A stretch of 64,000 bases of DNA from Verrucomicrobiota bacterium (GTDB lineage: Bacteria; Verrucomicrobiota; Verrucomicrobiia; Limisphaerales; UBA11320), in the NCBI GenBank assembly GCA_016199985.1, contig JACQFQ010000058.1, forward strand, positions 30,458 through 94,457. Direction: 5' to 3'. The notes beneath the pieces were generated by a model. It was not told the DNA's origin. It ran no database searches and saw only the letters and a list, made by a program, of their open reading frames with translations. Each line of letters opens with the position of its first letter. The stretch's first letter is position 1. The position numbers and the translations under genes were made by a program. Below are positions 52,312 through 61,409 of this stretch, in pieces.

Positions 52312-53055
52312 ATGCGCATTCGCCTCATATCGCCGCAACTCCTCGGACTCGCGCTCGCTTTCATCGCGTCCGCCGCGTCCGCCGCGTCCCCGGACTCCGG
52401 GGCTCAGTCGCTCTTCAACGGCCGCGATCTCACGGGATGGTCCGGGATTCTCTCGCTCTGGTCGGTTCAGGACGGAACCATCACCGGCCGCACCACGGCC
52501 GAGGAACCGATCAAGAACAACACCTTCCTCATCTGGACCAATGGCCTGGTTGATGATTTTGAACTCCGATTCTCTTACAAAATCACCCCCAATAACTCCC
52601 AGGGCTTCGCCAACTCAGGCTGCCAGTACCGCAGCCAAGTCGCCGACGCCGCCAAGTTCATCGTCGGCGGCTACCAGGCCGACTTTGAAGCGGGCACAAC
52701 CTATTCTGGAATTTTATATGAAGAACGAGGTCGTGGGATCCTTGCCCAACGCGGACAGGCCACCCGGATCAAGGCCGACCCCCAGAGCCCTGAAAAGACC
52801 CAGGTCGAAGTGCTGGGGACCATTGCGAGGTCCGACGACATTCAGTCTGCGATCAAGGCGGAGGATTGGAACCACTACGTCATCATCGCGAAGGGCAACC
52901 GGCTTCTCCATATCATCAACGGCCGGGTCACAGTCGATGTGATCGACGAGCAACCCTCCCGCGCGGCGCGATCCGGGATTCTCGCGTTCCAATTGCACGC
53001 AGGGCCTCCGATGACCGTTCAGTTCAAGGATGTCCGGCTGAGCCCCCTGAAGTAG
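52312..53055 (+). CDS. DUF1080 (3-keto-disaccharide hydrolase-like) exported protein
   Basis: Exported protein of 247 residues; the ATG at 52312 starts a signal peptide (RLISPQLLGLALAFIASAAS). The single DUF1080 domain is a concanavalin-like beta sandwich: QSLFNGRDLTGWSG at the start, FELRFSYKITPNNSQGFANS with an ANSGCQYRS-like segment in the middle, YVIIAKGNRLLHIINGRVTV late and MTVQFKDVRLSPLK at the end. Related domains hydrolyse 3-keto-disaccharides or bind sugars. The ThuA-like protein follows 42 bases later, a common pairing in Verrucomicrobiota and Planctomycetota. Confidence 0.93.
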   Translation: MRIRLISPQLLGLALAFIASAASAASPDSGAQSLFNGRDLTGWSGILSLWSVQDGTITGRTTAEEPIKNNTFLIWTNGLVDDFELRFSYKITPNNSQGFANSGCQYRSQVADAAKFIVGGYQADFEAGTTYSGILYEERGRGILAQRGQATRIKADPQSPEKTQVEVLGTIARSDDIQSAIKAEDWNHYVIIAKGNRLLHIINGRVTVDVIDEQPSRAARSGILAFQLHAGPPMTVQFKDVRLSPLK

Positions 53056-53097
53056 CCTGGTTTGCGACATCAACCCTTCGTTTTTTCCTCTGCTCTC

Positions 53098-54006
53098 ATG
53101 CTACGTTTCATCCTTGGACTTCTGATCGCGGCGTTCGCCTCCTCGGCTTTGTCCGCTCCCAAACAGCTTGTCATCATCGCCGGCCGCCCCAGCCACGGGC
53201 CTCTGGACCACGAGTTTCGCGCGGGCGCCCTTCTGTTGCAGAGATGTCTCTCGGGCGTGCCGGGTCTCCAGGTCGAGGTGCACACGAATGGTTGGGTGAG
53301 CGACCCCTCTGTGCTGGATCGCGCGGACGCCGTGTTGATCTACGCCGATGGAGGCGGAGGGCATCCCGGGATCCAGAAGGATCATCTCGCTGTTCTCGCC
53401 AGCCTCGCGAAGCGCGGCGCAGGGATCGCGTGCGCGCATTTTGGCGTGGAACTGCCCAGCACCAACGGCGGACCGCAGTTCGCTGAATGGATCGGCGGAT
53501 ACTATGAGCATCTCTACTCCGTGAACCCCATGTGGAAGCCTGAATTCAATAGTTTTCCCGACCATCCCATCACGCGCGGGGTGAAGCAGTTCGCCGTGAC
53601 CGACGAATGGTACTTCAACATAAGATGGCGGAAAGACATGGAAGGCGTGACGCCCATCCTCGTCGCCAAGCCTTCCGACAAAGTGCGCGGCGGCCCATAT
53701 GTGTATCCGCCCGGACCCTACCCGCACATCCAGGCGGCTTCCGGGCGCGACGAAGTCATGATGTGGGCGAACGTGCGGCCCGACGGAGGGCGTGGATTTG
53801 GTTTTACTGGAGGGCATCGGCATCTCAACTGGGGCAATGAGAACTATCGCAAGACCGTTCTCAACGCGCTGCTGTGGGTCAGCGGCTTGGAGACGCCCGC
53901 CGATGGCGTGCGCTCGGACGTGACGCAGGACGAGCTGATGCTCAACCTGGACCCCAAACCCGGATCGAAGCCTCCCGTCAAGATCGCCCAACCCGCTCCC
54001 AAATAG
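53098..54006 (+). CDS. ThuA-like (trehalose utilisation) exported protein
   Basis: Exported protein of 302 residues starting at the ATG at 53098 with signal peptide LRFILGLLIAAFASSALSAP. The ThuA/glutamine-amidotransferase-like fold shows LVIIAGRPSHGPLDHEFRAG, DAVLIYADGGGGHPG and GIACAHFGVELPSTNG. It then has DHPITRGVKQFAVTDEWYFN and the sugar-type end GFGFTGGHRHLNWGNENYRK. Family members act in disaccharide or glycan use, often with DUF1080 and Gfo/Idh proteins. It is likely periplasmic. Confidence 0.93.
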   Translation: MLRFILGLLIAAFASSALSAPKQLVIIAGRPSHGPLDHEFRAGALLLQRCLSGVPGLQVEVHTNGWVSDPSVLDRADAVLIYADGGGGHPGIQKDHLAVLASLAKRGAGIACAHFGVELPSTNGGPQFAEWIGGYYEHLYSVNPMWKPEFNSFPDHPITRGVKQFAVTDEWYFNIRWRKDMEGVTPILVAKPSDKVRGGPYVYPPGPYPHIQAASGRDEVMMWANVRPDGGRGFGFTGGHRHLNWGNENYRKTVLNALLWVSGLETPADGVRSDVTQDELMLNLDPKPGSKPPVKIAQPAPK

Positions 54007-54032
54007 AGCAACACGCGTCCTCGCGCTTGCTG

Positions 54033-55127
54033 ATGATCATCGGCGTTCCCAAAGAAATAAAGGACCACGAGTATCGCGTGGCCTTGCTGCCGTCCGCGGC
54101 CTACCTGCTGATCCAGCGCGGCCATCGCGTCTGCGTGGAGGCGGGCGCGGGCATGGGAGCGGGCTACCCGGACGCCGACTATCGTCAGGCGGGCGCGACG
54201 GTTGTCGGCTCGCCGCAGGAAGTTTTTCACGACGCGGATCTCATCGTGAAAGTGAAGGAGCCGCAGGCCTCGGAGATCCCCCTGCTGCGAAAGAGCCAGA
54301 TCCTCTTCACCTATCTCCATCTCGCCGCGAGCAAACCGCTGACAGAAGCGTTGATGAAGAGCGGCGCGACGGCGATCGCCTACGAGACGATCGAGGTCAA
54401 CCGTCGCCTTCCGCTGCTGGAGCCGATGAGCGAGATCGCCGGCCGGATGTCGGTCCTTGTGGGCGGCTACTATCTGGCGAAGCACAACCGCGGCAGCGGC
54501 GTGCTGCTCGGCGGCGTGCCGGGGGTGATGCCGGGGAAGGTGATCGTCCTGGGCGGCGGCGTCTCGGGCATCAACGCGGCGCGGATGGCCACCGGTTTGG
54601 GCGCCGACGTCACCATCCTGGAGGTCGACGTGGAGCGCATGCGCTTCCTCGACATCACCCTTCACACCGCCCACACGCTCTACTCGAGCGAAGCGCATCT
54701 TCTCGAATTGATGCCGAGCGTCGATCTGCTCATCGGCGCCGTCCTGGTGCCGGGCGCGAAGGCGCCGAAGCTCGTGTCGCGCGAGATGCTCCGGCGGATG
54801 CGTCCAGGCAGCGTGTTTGTCGACATCGCGATCGACCAGGGCGGATGCGCCGTCACGTCGCGTCCGACGACGCATCACGATCCCACCTACATCGAGGAGG
54901 GCGTGGTTCATTACTGCGTTGCCAACATGCCGGGCGCCTACGCCCGGACCGCCACCCAGGCGCTGACGAATGTCACGTCCCGCTTTGTGGAACTGCTCGC
55001 CGACCACGGGCTCGCCGAGGCGTGCGAGCGCCAGCCGGCGATTCGAAGCGGCATTAATATTTTGAACGGCCAGGTGACGCACCGCGCGGTGGCCGAAGCT
55101 CACGGTCTCCCTTGCGGTCAAACTTGA
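54033..55127 (+). CDS. ald: Alanine dehydrogenase
   Basis: NAD-dependent enzyme of 364 residues converting L-alanine to pyruvate and ammonia. The start at ATG 54033 (MIIGVPKEIKDHEYRVALLP) is the family N-terminus. Other landmarks are VKVKEPQASE, the FTYLHLAASKPLTEALMKSG substrate part, EPMSEIAGRMSVLVGGYYLA, the Rossmann loop VIVLGGGVSGINAARMATGL, SVFVDIAIDQGGC and CVANMPGAYARTATQALTN. It overlaps nothing and is followed two bases later by the methyltransferase gene, suggesting one transcript. Confidence 0.96.
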   Translation: MIIGVPKEIKDHEYRVALLPSAAYLLIQRGHRVCVEAGAGMGAGYPDADYRQAGATVVGSPQEVFHDADLIVKVKEPQASEIPLLRKSQILFTYLHLAASKPLTEALMKSGATAIAYETIEVNRRLPLLEPMSEIAGRMSVLVGGYYLAKHNRGSGVLLGGVPGVMPGKVIVLGGGVSGINAARMATGLGADVTILEVDVERMRFLDITLHTAHTLYSSEAHLLELMPSVDLLIGAVLVPGAKAPKLVSREMLRRMRPGSVFVDIAIDQGGCAVTSRPTTHHDPTYIEEGVVHYCVANMPGAYARTATQALTNVTSRFVELLADHGLAEACERQPAIRSGINILNGQVTHRAVAEAHGLPCGQT

Positions 55128-55129
55128 TC

Positions 55130-56329
55130 ATGGAATCTCTCCCTACTGTTCTTCTCAAGCCGGGCGAAGCGGACCGCGTGCTGGCGGGCCACCCCTGGAT
55201 CTACGAGGGCGCCGTCATGCGGCTCACCAAGCCCCCCGCCGACGGCGATGTCGTGCAGGTCAAGGACCACCGCCAGCGCTTTCTCGGAACCGGGTTTTTC
55301 AACTCGAAGTCCAAAATCCGCGTTCGCGTGATCAGCGGGGAGCGACAGAGCATCGACGCGTCCTTTTTCCGCCAGCGCATTGAGGCCGCCATGGCGGTCA
55401 GGCGCCGGCACATGCCCGAGGCCACCTCCTATCGCGTGGTCAACTCCGAGAGCGATCATCTGAGCGGCCTGATCGTTGACAAGTACGAGGATGTCCTGGT
55501 CCTGCAAACCTCCTCTCTCGGAATGGACCGCCGCAAAGGCCAAATTGTCGACACGCTCAAGCATCTGTTTCATCCGCGCGCGATTCTTGAACGAAACGAC
55601 ATGGGGTCGCGCAAATTTGAAGGGATGGAGGAGTGCGGCGGGACGCTGTTCGGCGAGGAGCTCGAGACTGTCGAGGTTCGGCTGAACGGCCTGCGCTTCA
55701 CCCTCAACCTGAAGAGCGGACATAAGACAGGGCTCTACCTCGATCAGCAGGCGAACTATCAGGCGGTGGCGCGTTTCGCGAAGGGCGGACGCGTCCTGGA
55801 TTGCTTTAGCTTTCTGGGCGGATTCGGCATTCATGCCGCCCGCGCCGGCGCGACGCAGGCGCTCGGCGTGGATCAGAGCGAGGACGCGACGGCCGCCGCC
55901 CGATCGAACGCGAAGGCGAACGGCCTGGGCGATCGATGCGTCTTCGAGGCCGCGAATGTTTTTGATTGGTTCAAGGTCCGCGCCGCGCAGCGCGGAGACG
56001 CGGCGGCGAAGCCCGAATGGGACTTGATCGTCCTTGATCCTCCGAGCTTCACGCGCAACCGGGCCTCGGTGGGCGACGCCTTGCGGGGTTACAAGGAAAT
56101 CCATCTGCGCGCCCTGAAGATGCTGAAGCCCGGCGGCGTCCTGGCCACGTTCTGCTGCTCGCACCACGTCAACGCCGAGCTGTTCATGGACGTGATTCTC
56201 GCCGCCGCCTACGACGCCCGAAAGCAGCTCCGCCGCGTCGCCGTCTACACCCAGTCCCCCGACCACCCCGTCCTCCCCGCGATCGCGGAAACGGAGTACC
56301 TGAAGGGCTTCGCGTTCGAGCTGGTTTGA
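55130..56329 (+). CDS. Class I rRNA large-subunit methyltransferase, RlmI-like
   Basis: Cytosolic SAM-dependent methyltransferase of 399 residues. A PUA-like N-terminal domain (VLLKPGEADRVLAGHPWIYE; NSKSKIRVRVISG) precedes the EEHD-like central part and a Rossmann domain: RVLDCFSFLGGFGIHAARAG is the SAM loop and DLIVLDPPSFTRNRASVGDA is the catalytic-type motif of RlmI/RlmK family enzymes. These modify a cytosine of 23S rRNA. The exact target cannot be told by eye. Confidence 0.93.
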   Translation: MESLPTVLLKPGEADRVLAGHPWIYEGAVMRLTKPPADGDVVQVKDHRQRFLGTGFFNSKSKIRVRVISGERQSIDASFFRQRIEAAMAVRRRHMPEATSYRVVNSESDHLSGLIVDKYEDVLVLQTSSLGMDRRKGQIVDTLKHLFHPRAILERNDMGSRKFEGMEECGGTLFGEELETVEVRLNGLRFTLNLKSGHKTGLYLDQQANYQAVARFAKGGRVLDCFSFLGGFGIHAARAGATQALGVDQSEDATAAARSNAKANGLGDRCVFEAANVFDWFKVRAAQRGDAAAKPEWDLIVLDPPSFTRNRASVGDALRGYKEIHLRALKMLKPGGVLATFCCSHHVNAELFMDVILAAAYDARKQLRRVAVYTQSPDHPVLPAIAETEYLKGFAFELV

Positions 56330-56388
56330 TTCTGCGGCCCGCGCGAGCGACCCGGTCCCGCGGACGGGTCTGGCGGGCAAGCACGAGA

Positions 56389-57699
56389 ATGCCGATCTCA
56401 ATCACCGACATTCAGGCGAGCGACATCCGCTTCCCCACCTCCCGCCGGCAGGATGGGTCCGACGCGATGAATCCGGATCCGGATTACTCGGCGGCCTACG
56501 TGATCCTGCGAACCGATGATCCCTCAGGCCTGGCCGGGCACGGTCTCGCGTTCACCATAGGACGCGGCAACGAAATCGTCGTGTCCGCGATCCAAGCCCT
56601 GATGCCGCTGATCCGGGGACGAACGCTCGAGAGCTTCACCAGCGACATGGCCGGGTTCTGGCGTCACATAACGGGCGACAGCCAACTCAGGTGGATCGGC
56701 CCTGAGAAGGGCGCGATTCACCTGGCGACAGCCGCCGTGGTCAACGCGGTTTGGGATCTTTGGGCGAAGGTGGAGCGCAAGCCGCTGTGGAAGCTGCTGG
56801 TCGATATGACGCCCGAGCAGTTGGTGGCCTGCGTGGATTTCAGATACATCACCGACGCGCTCACGCCCGACCAAGCGACTCAATGGCTCCGGGGGATGGC
56901 GCCCGGCAAGGCGGAGCGGGAGCGACAGGCTCGCGCTCAGGGGTACCCGGCCTACACGACATCGGCGGGCTGGCTGGGCTACTCTGACGACCGATTACGG
57001 TCGCTTTGCCGCGAGGGCATCGAAGGCGGATGGAATCACTTCAAGATCAAGGTCGGTCGGGATCTGGGAGATGATCTACGAAGATGCAGGATTATTCGCG
57101 AGGAGATCGGATGGGAGAGGTCCTTGATGATCGACGCCAACCAGGTGTGGGATGTTTCCCAGGCGATTGAATGGGTGCGGGCTCTGGCTCATTTCAAGCC
57201 TCTCTGGATTGAGGAGCCCACCAGCCCGGACGATGTGCTGGGGCATGCCGTGATTGCCAAGGCGGTCGCGCCGATCGGCGTTGCGACAGGCGAGCATTGC
57301 CAGAACCGCGTGATTTTCAAGCAGCTCATGCAGGCGGACGCGATTCGTTTCTGCCAGCTCGACGCCTGTCGTGTTGGCGGCGTGAACGAGGCGCTCGCGG
57401 TGCTGCTGCTCGCGGCGCGCTATGGGATCCCCGTGTGCCCGCATGCCGGAGGCGTGGGGCTTTGCGAGCATGTTCAACACTTGAGCTTCTTTGATTTCAT
57501 CGCGGTGAGCGGCAGCCAGGAGGGGCGGATCATCGAGTATGTCGATCACCTCCATGAGCATTTCGTGAACCCAGTGGCGGTGCGCGAGGGTCGCTACCAA
57601 CTGCCGCGCGCCCCGGGCTACAGCACCGAGATGAAGGAGGCCTCCCTGGCTGAACACGAGTTTCCAAACGGCCCTCAGTGGGCTTCGCCTACACTTTGA
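56389..57699 (+). CDS. Enolase-superfamily sugar acid dehydratase, L-fuconate dehydratase-like
   Basis: Mandelate-racemase-type enolase superfamily enzyme of 436 residues. The start ATG 56389 fits the family N-terminus (MPISITDIQASDIRFPTSRR). Conserved parts are DPDYSAAYVILRTDD, the FKIKVGRD catalytic Lys motif, the metal ligands in LMIDANQVWD and WIEEPTSPDD, then IGVATGEHCQNRVIF and CPHAGGVGLCEHVQHLSFFD. The overall pattern fits L-fuconate dehydratase, which acts in fucose breakdown. No other fucose genes are adjacent. Its end overlaps the convergent dinB gene by 11 bases. Confidence 0.9.
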   Translation: MPISITDIQASDIRFPTSRRQDGSDAMNPDPDYSAAYVILRTDDPSGLAGHGLAFTIGRGNEIVVSAIQALMPLIRGRTLESFTSDMAGFWRHITGDSQLRWIGPEKGAIHLATAAVVNAVWDLWAKVERKPLWKLLVDMTPEQLVACVDFRYITDALTPDQATQWLRGMAPGKAERERQARAQGYPAYTTSAGWLGYSDDRLRSLCREGIEGGWNHFKIKVGRDLGDDLRRCRIIREEIGWERSLMIDANQVWDVSQAIEWVRALAHFKPLWIEEPTSPDDVLGHAVIAKAVAPIGVATGEHCQNRVIFKQLMQADAIRFCQLDACRVGGVNEALAVLLLAARYGIPVCPHAGGVGLCEHVQHLSFFDFIAVSGSQEGRIIEYVDHLHEHFVNPVAVREGRYQLPRAPGYSTEMKEASLAEHEFPNGPQWASPTL

Positions 57700-58774
57700 G
57701 CGGCAGGACGAGTTGACGCGGCTCCGGGTCGGTGAGGCCCGAGACTCCCAATCCGATAAGTCGCAGCGGACGATTCACAAGCTTGTGATGGGCGAGCAGC
57801 CAGCATCCCACACGATAGATCTCGCGCGATTGCGATACCGGCGTTTCCACCGAGATTTGTCGGGTGAGAGTGGTGAAGTCGCTGTAGCGGACTTTCACCT
57901 GGACCGTTCCGGCGCCCAGACGGTTCTTCTCCAGCTTCGCCGCGATCTCGGCCGCTTGCTCCTTGAGACTGGCTCGGAGCACGGGGCGATCGTCCGTGTC
58001 GCGCAGAAAGGTGGTTTCGCTGCTGATGCTCTTGATCTCGTCGCTGAGGTCCAGGGGTCGGTCGTCCTCGCCCATGGCGAAGCGACGCAGTTCCGGTCCC
58101 CAGTTGCCGACAATCGCCCTCAGATCTCCGGCGTAACCCTGTATATCTCCCACCGTTTTGAGTCCCGCGGCGAGCAACTGCTGTTCGGTGACTTGTCCCA
58201 CTCCATGGATGACGCGAACGGACAATGGGCGGAGGAACGCCACCTTCTCCGACTCCCGAACGAGCGTGAGGCCATCCGGTTTGTGGTAGTCGCTGGCCAG
58301 CTTCGCGAGAAGCTTGTTGGCCGCGATGCCCACCGTCGCGGTCAACCGACGCTGATCCTGGATCGCGGACTTGAGGTCTCGAGCCAAGGGTTCGGCTCGC
58401 GCAAGGCTTTCGTCGCCGCCGTCCGCCTGGCAGGTTTCGGAAACGTCCACATAAGCCTCATCCACCGACACCTGTTGAATCCGCTCCCCTGCGATGGCCG
58501 TGACGAGCGACATGATCGCGCGGGATTCTTCGCGGTACGCGTCCATGCGAGGCCGGATGAAAACCCCCTTGGGACATAATCGCGCCGCCGTCACGCTGGG
58601 CATGGCGCTTCGTACCCCGAAGCGGCGGGCCTCATAGCTCGCGGCGCTCACCACTCCCCGCTGGGTGGGTGGAGCGCCGACAATCACGGGCTTCCCCTGG
58701 AGCAGCGGGTTATCGCGTTGCTCGATGGACGCGTAGAACGCGTCCATATCGAGATGCAGGATCACACGGTGCAT
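57689..58774 (-). CDS. dinB: DNA polymerase IV (Y-family)
   Basis: Error-prone translesion polymerase of 361 residues. The catalytic motifs are present: HLDMDAFYASIEQRDNPLLQ, the finger segment YEARRFGVRSAMPS, and the second acidic site QQVSVDEAYVDVS. The HhH-type thumb (VIHGVGQVTEQQLLAAGLKT) and little-finger region (VKVRYSDFTTLTRQ) follow. The C-terminal residues LVLPLKV look like a beta-clamp-binding tail. No LexA-like operator was recognised in the upstream 110 bases. Confidence 0.95.
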   Translation of the reverse strand: MHRVILHLDMDAFYASIEQRDNPLLQGKPVIVGAPPTQRGVVSAASYEARRFGVRSAMPSVTAARLCPKGVFIRPRMDAYREESRAIMSLVTAIAGERIQQVSVDEAYVDVSETCQADGGDESLARAEPLARDLKSAIQDQRRLTATVGIAANKLLAKLASDYHKPDGLTLVRESEKVAFLRPLSVRVIHGVGQVTEQQLLAAGLKTVGDIQGYAGDLRAIVGNWGPELRRFAMGEDDRPLDLSDEIKSISSETTFLRDTDDRPVLRASLKEQAAEIAAKLEKNRLGAGTVQVKVRYSDFTTLTRQISVETPVSQSREIYRVGCWLLAHHKLVNRPLRLIGLGVSGLTDPEPRQLVLPLKV

Positions 58775-58884
58775 GATCGCGCGGAGCGGGAAGAGGGCGC
58801 GTCCCTGAGCCTCGTTTGCGGTGGATCGTTGTGGCGCGAGACATCACTCCCGGTTCGGTCGCTCCGGTCCTTCGTGGGAATGGG

Positions 58885-60267
58885 TCAGACGGGGAGCTCC
58901 CATCCCGGCCGATACGCGAGCTTCACGAACGCGTCGGCCTCCGGGGCGTTGAGGGCGCGCATATTCGGTCCATCCCATTCGAGCTTCTTCCCAACGCGGA
59001 GAGCCACGCATCCCAGGAGGATGATCTCCGTGAGATACGCGGCGACGTCGAAGTTGGAATACGCGGGTTTCCCTCCGTGGATTGCGTCGATCCATTCCTT
59101 GTAGTGTCCGGGGCTTCGGGGGATGGTTTCATCCGGGCCTTTGTAGCCTTCGTAGGATTTGCCGGGGAGCAGGAAGAACTGCGAGCCGTAGTCGTCGGGC
59201 GAGTAGAGATGTCCTTGGTCGCCGATCAGGAGGCAGCCGCTGCCCGGGAGCTTCGCGGCGCCCTTGGCGTCGCCTTTGTTGAGGTGGTCGAGGATGTGAT
59301 GCGATTTGGCCGAGAACGGCTTGAGGCCGCCATCGTACCAATGGAACTCGAGCGGCGGCATGCCGTCGCGCTCAGGAAACTGGAAGATGATCTCGGAGGC
59401 CGAGGGATAGGTCTCCTTGTTCATCACGGACGAGCGCGCTTCGATGCTCGTGGGATAGCCGAGCTTGAGAGCTCGGAAGGGCATGTTGACGGTGTGGCAG
59501 GCCATATCGCCCAGCGCGCCGGTGCCGAAATCCACCCAGCCTCGCCACTTGAACGGGGCGTAGGTGTCGTTCTTGAAGGGTCGATGGGGCGAAGGTCCCA
59601 GCCAGAGATCCCAGTCCAGGTTCTCGGGGACCTTGTCCTCGCCGCCGGGGCGGCTGATTCCCTGCGGCCAGATGGGACGGTTGCTCCAGACATGGAGTTC
59701 GCGAACCGCGCCGATCGCTCCCGACTGCACCACCTCCACGGCGCGCCGCAACCCGCCGCCCGCCGAGCCCTGGTTGCCCATTTGCGTCGCAACCTTCATC
59801 TGGGCCGCCGTCTGGCGCATCATGCGCGCTTCATAAACCGAGTGCGTGAGCGGCTTCTGGCAGAAACAGTGCTTGCCCAGCTTCATCGCCGTGAGACTCG
59901 CGTGGGCGTGAACATGGTCGGGAGTGGCGACGATCACGGCGTCGATCGACTTGTCCATCTCCGCGAGCATCTTCCGGTAGTCCTGGTAGCGCTTGGCGTC
60001 CGGATACTTCTCCCCGCGCGACGCGAGGGTCTTGGTGTCGACATCGCAGAGCGCGACGATCTGGCCGCCGACCTTGGCGGCCTCGTCCGTGTCGGAAGAG
60101 CCTTTGCCGCCGGCCCCGATGACGGCGACGCTGACTTTGCTGTTCAGGTTCTGCCCGCTGACGATGGCGGGGAAGGCGACTGCCGCGGCGCCCAGGATGG
60201 CCGAGTCCTGGATGAATTGCCGGCGGGAATGACGGGGAAGCGGAGCGTTCGAGAGTGGTGTGGACAT
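58885..60267 (-). CDS. Tat-exported Gfo/Idh/MocA family oxidoreductase
   Basis: NAD(P)-dependent sugar-type oxidoreductase of 460 residues, exported by the Tat pathway: PRHSRRQFIQDSAILGAAAV is a Tat signal with Arg-Arg. The Rossmann domain follows (VAVIGAGGKGSSDTDEAAKV), then AVIVATPDHVHAHASLTAMK, the EKP-like CQKPLTHSVYEA catalytic segment, and the C-terminal substrate domain (GALGDMACHTVNMPFRALKL). The frame stays open far upstream, but the ATG at 60267 gives the Tat signal and is chosen. Proteins of this type with a Tat signal are abundant in Verrucomicrobiota and Planctomycetota. The substrate is unknown. Confidence 0.93.
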   Translation of the reverse strand: MSTPLSNAPLPRHSRRQFIQDSAILGAAAVAFPAIVSGQNLNSKVSVAVIGAGGKGSSDTDEAAKVGGQIVALCDVDTKTLASRGEKYPDAKRYQDYRKMLAEMDKSIDAVIVATPDHVHAHASLTAMKLGKHCFCQKPLTHSVYEARMMRQTAAQMKVATQMGNQGSAGGGLRRAVEVVQSGAIGAVRELHVWSNRPIWPQGISRPGGEDKVPENLDWDLWLGPSPHRPFKNDTYAPFKWRGWVDFGTGALGDMACHTVNMPFRALKLGYPTSIEARSSVMNKETYPSASEIIFQFPERDGMPPLEFHWYDGGLKPFSAKSHHILDHLNKGDAKGAAKLPGSGCLLIGDQGHLYSPDDYGSQFFLLPGKSYEGYKGPDETIPRSPGHYKEWIDAIHGGKPAYSNFDVAAYLTEIILLGCVALRVGKKLEWDGPNMRALNAPEADAFVKLAYRPGWELPV

Positions 60268-60363
60268 GGGTAACGCGTAATTGGGGACGGAGGTTTCGAC
60301 AAGGAGAAACTTGGGGGAAATCGATTTTGCCAAAGGATGGGAAAAGGGGTTTCCTATGGGCTG

Positions 60364-61407
60364 ATGGATTCGCCGCCAACACTCGAGTCGGTGCTGAGAG
60401 GCGCCGCGCCGGCTCTCGCGCTGGCGCCCATGCAGGACGTGACTGATCTTCCCTTTTGGAAGTTGATGGCGCGGTACGGCGGTCCGGACGTCTACTACAC
60501 CGAGTACTTCCGCGTGCACGCGACCTCGCGGATCGAGCCTTGGATCTTGAATTCGATCACCGAGAACCCCACAGGCCGGCCCGCCGTCGCGCAGATGATT
60601 GGCAATGACATCCCCGCCTTGTGCCGGACCGCCCGCGAGCTCATGCGCCATCCCGTCGCGGCGATCGATCTCAACCTGGGCTGCCCCGCGCCCGTGGTTT
60701 ACCGAAAGTGCGCGGGGGGAGGGTTGCTCCGTGAGCCTCAAAAGGTCGACGCCATCCTGGGCGCGCTGCGCGAGGCGATTACCATCCCATTCACCGTCAA
60801 AACGCGAATCGGATTCGAATCGCCGGAATTGTTCGACGCGTTCCTCGCGCTTTTCAACAAGCACTCGATCGACCTTCTCACCGTGCACGGCCGCACGGTC
60901 CGTGAGGGCTATCGAAGCGAGGTCCACTACGATTACATCGCGAGGGCGGTCGATCGCGTGCGCTGCCCGGTGGTTGCCAACGGGGACATCTCCTCCGCGC
61001 GGAAGGCCGCGGAGGTGCTGGCTGCGACGGGCGCGAAGGGATTGATGATCGGGCGAGGAGCGATCCGGAATCCGTGGATGTTTGATCAGATCCGGGCCCA
61101 GAGGCGCGGGGAGACGCTGTTTGCTCCTTCGGGACGGGATTTGCTGGAATATGTGACCGCTCTCTACGAGGTCACCAGCCCGCCGTCCCTGCGCGCCGAT
61201 GTTCAGGTCGAGAAGATGAAGAAATACATGAACTTCATCGGGACGGGCGTTGAGCCCACAGGGCGGTTTCTCCATCAGATCCGGCGGGTGAAGGGGCAGG
61301 CGGAGTTCTTCGACGTTTGCCGGGGCTTTCTCGACCACGACGAGCCTCTGCCCCTCGAGCCGTTCGCGCCGCAAACGCCCGCGTCCACCGCGGAGGTTCC
61401 TGCGTAG
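60364..61407 (+). CDS. dus: tRNA-dihydrouridine synthase
   Basis: FMN enzyme of 347 residues reducing uridine to dihydrouridine in tRNA. The start at 60364 is preferred; an in-frame ATG at 60337 is possible. Features are LALAPMQDVTDLPFWKLM, YYTEYFRVHATSRIEPWI, QMIGNDIPALCRTARELM, DLNLGCPAPVVYRKCAGGGL with the catalytic Cys, FTVKTRIGF, LLTVHGRTVREGY, VVANGDI and LMIGRGAIRNPWMFDQI. The DusA/B/C branch is not determined. Confidence 0.93.
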   Translation: MDSPPTLESVLRGAAPALALAPMQDVTDLPFWKLMARYGGPDVYYTEYFRVHATSRIEPWILNSITENPTGRPAVAQMIGNDIPALCRTARELMRHPVAAIDLNLGCPAPVVYRKCAGGGLLREPQKVDAILGALREAITIPFTVKTRIGFESPELFDAFLALFNKHSIDLLTVHGRTVREGYRSEVHYDYIARAVDRVRCPVVANGDISSARKAAEVLAATGAKGLMIGRGAIRNPWMFDQIRAQRRGETLFAPSGRDLLEYVTALYEVTSPPSLRADVQVEKMKKYMNFIGTGVEPTGRFLHQIRRVKGQAEFFDVCRGFLDHDEPLPLEPFAPQTPASTAEVPA

Positions 61408-61409
61408 CG

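Noticed and set aside
60268..61374. Upstream extension of the Gfo/Idh reading frame on the minus strand
   Set aside because: It overlaps the clear dihydrouridine synthase on the plus strand, and the Tat signal fixes the start at 60267.
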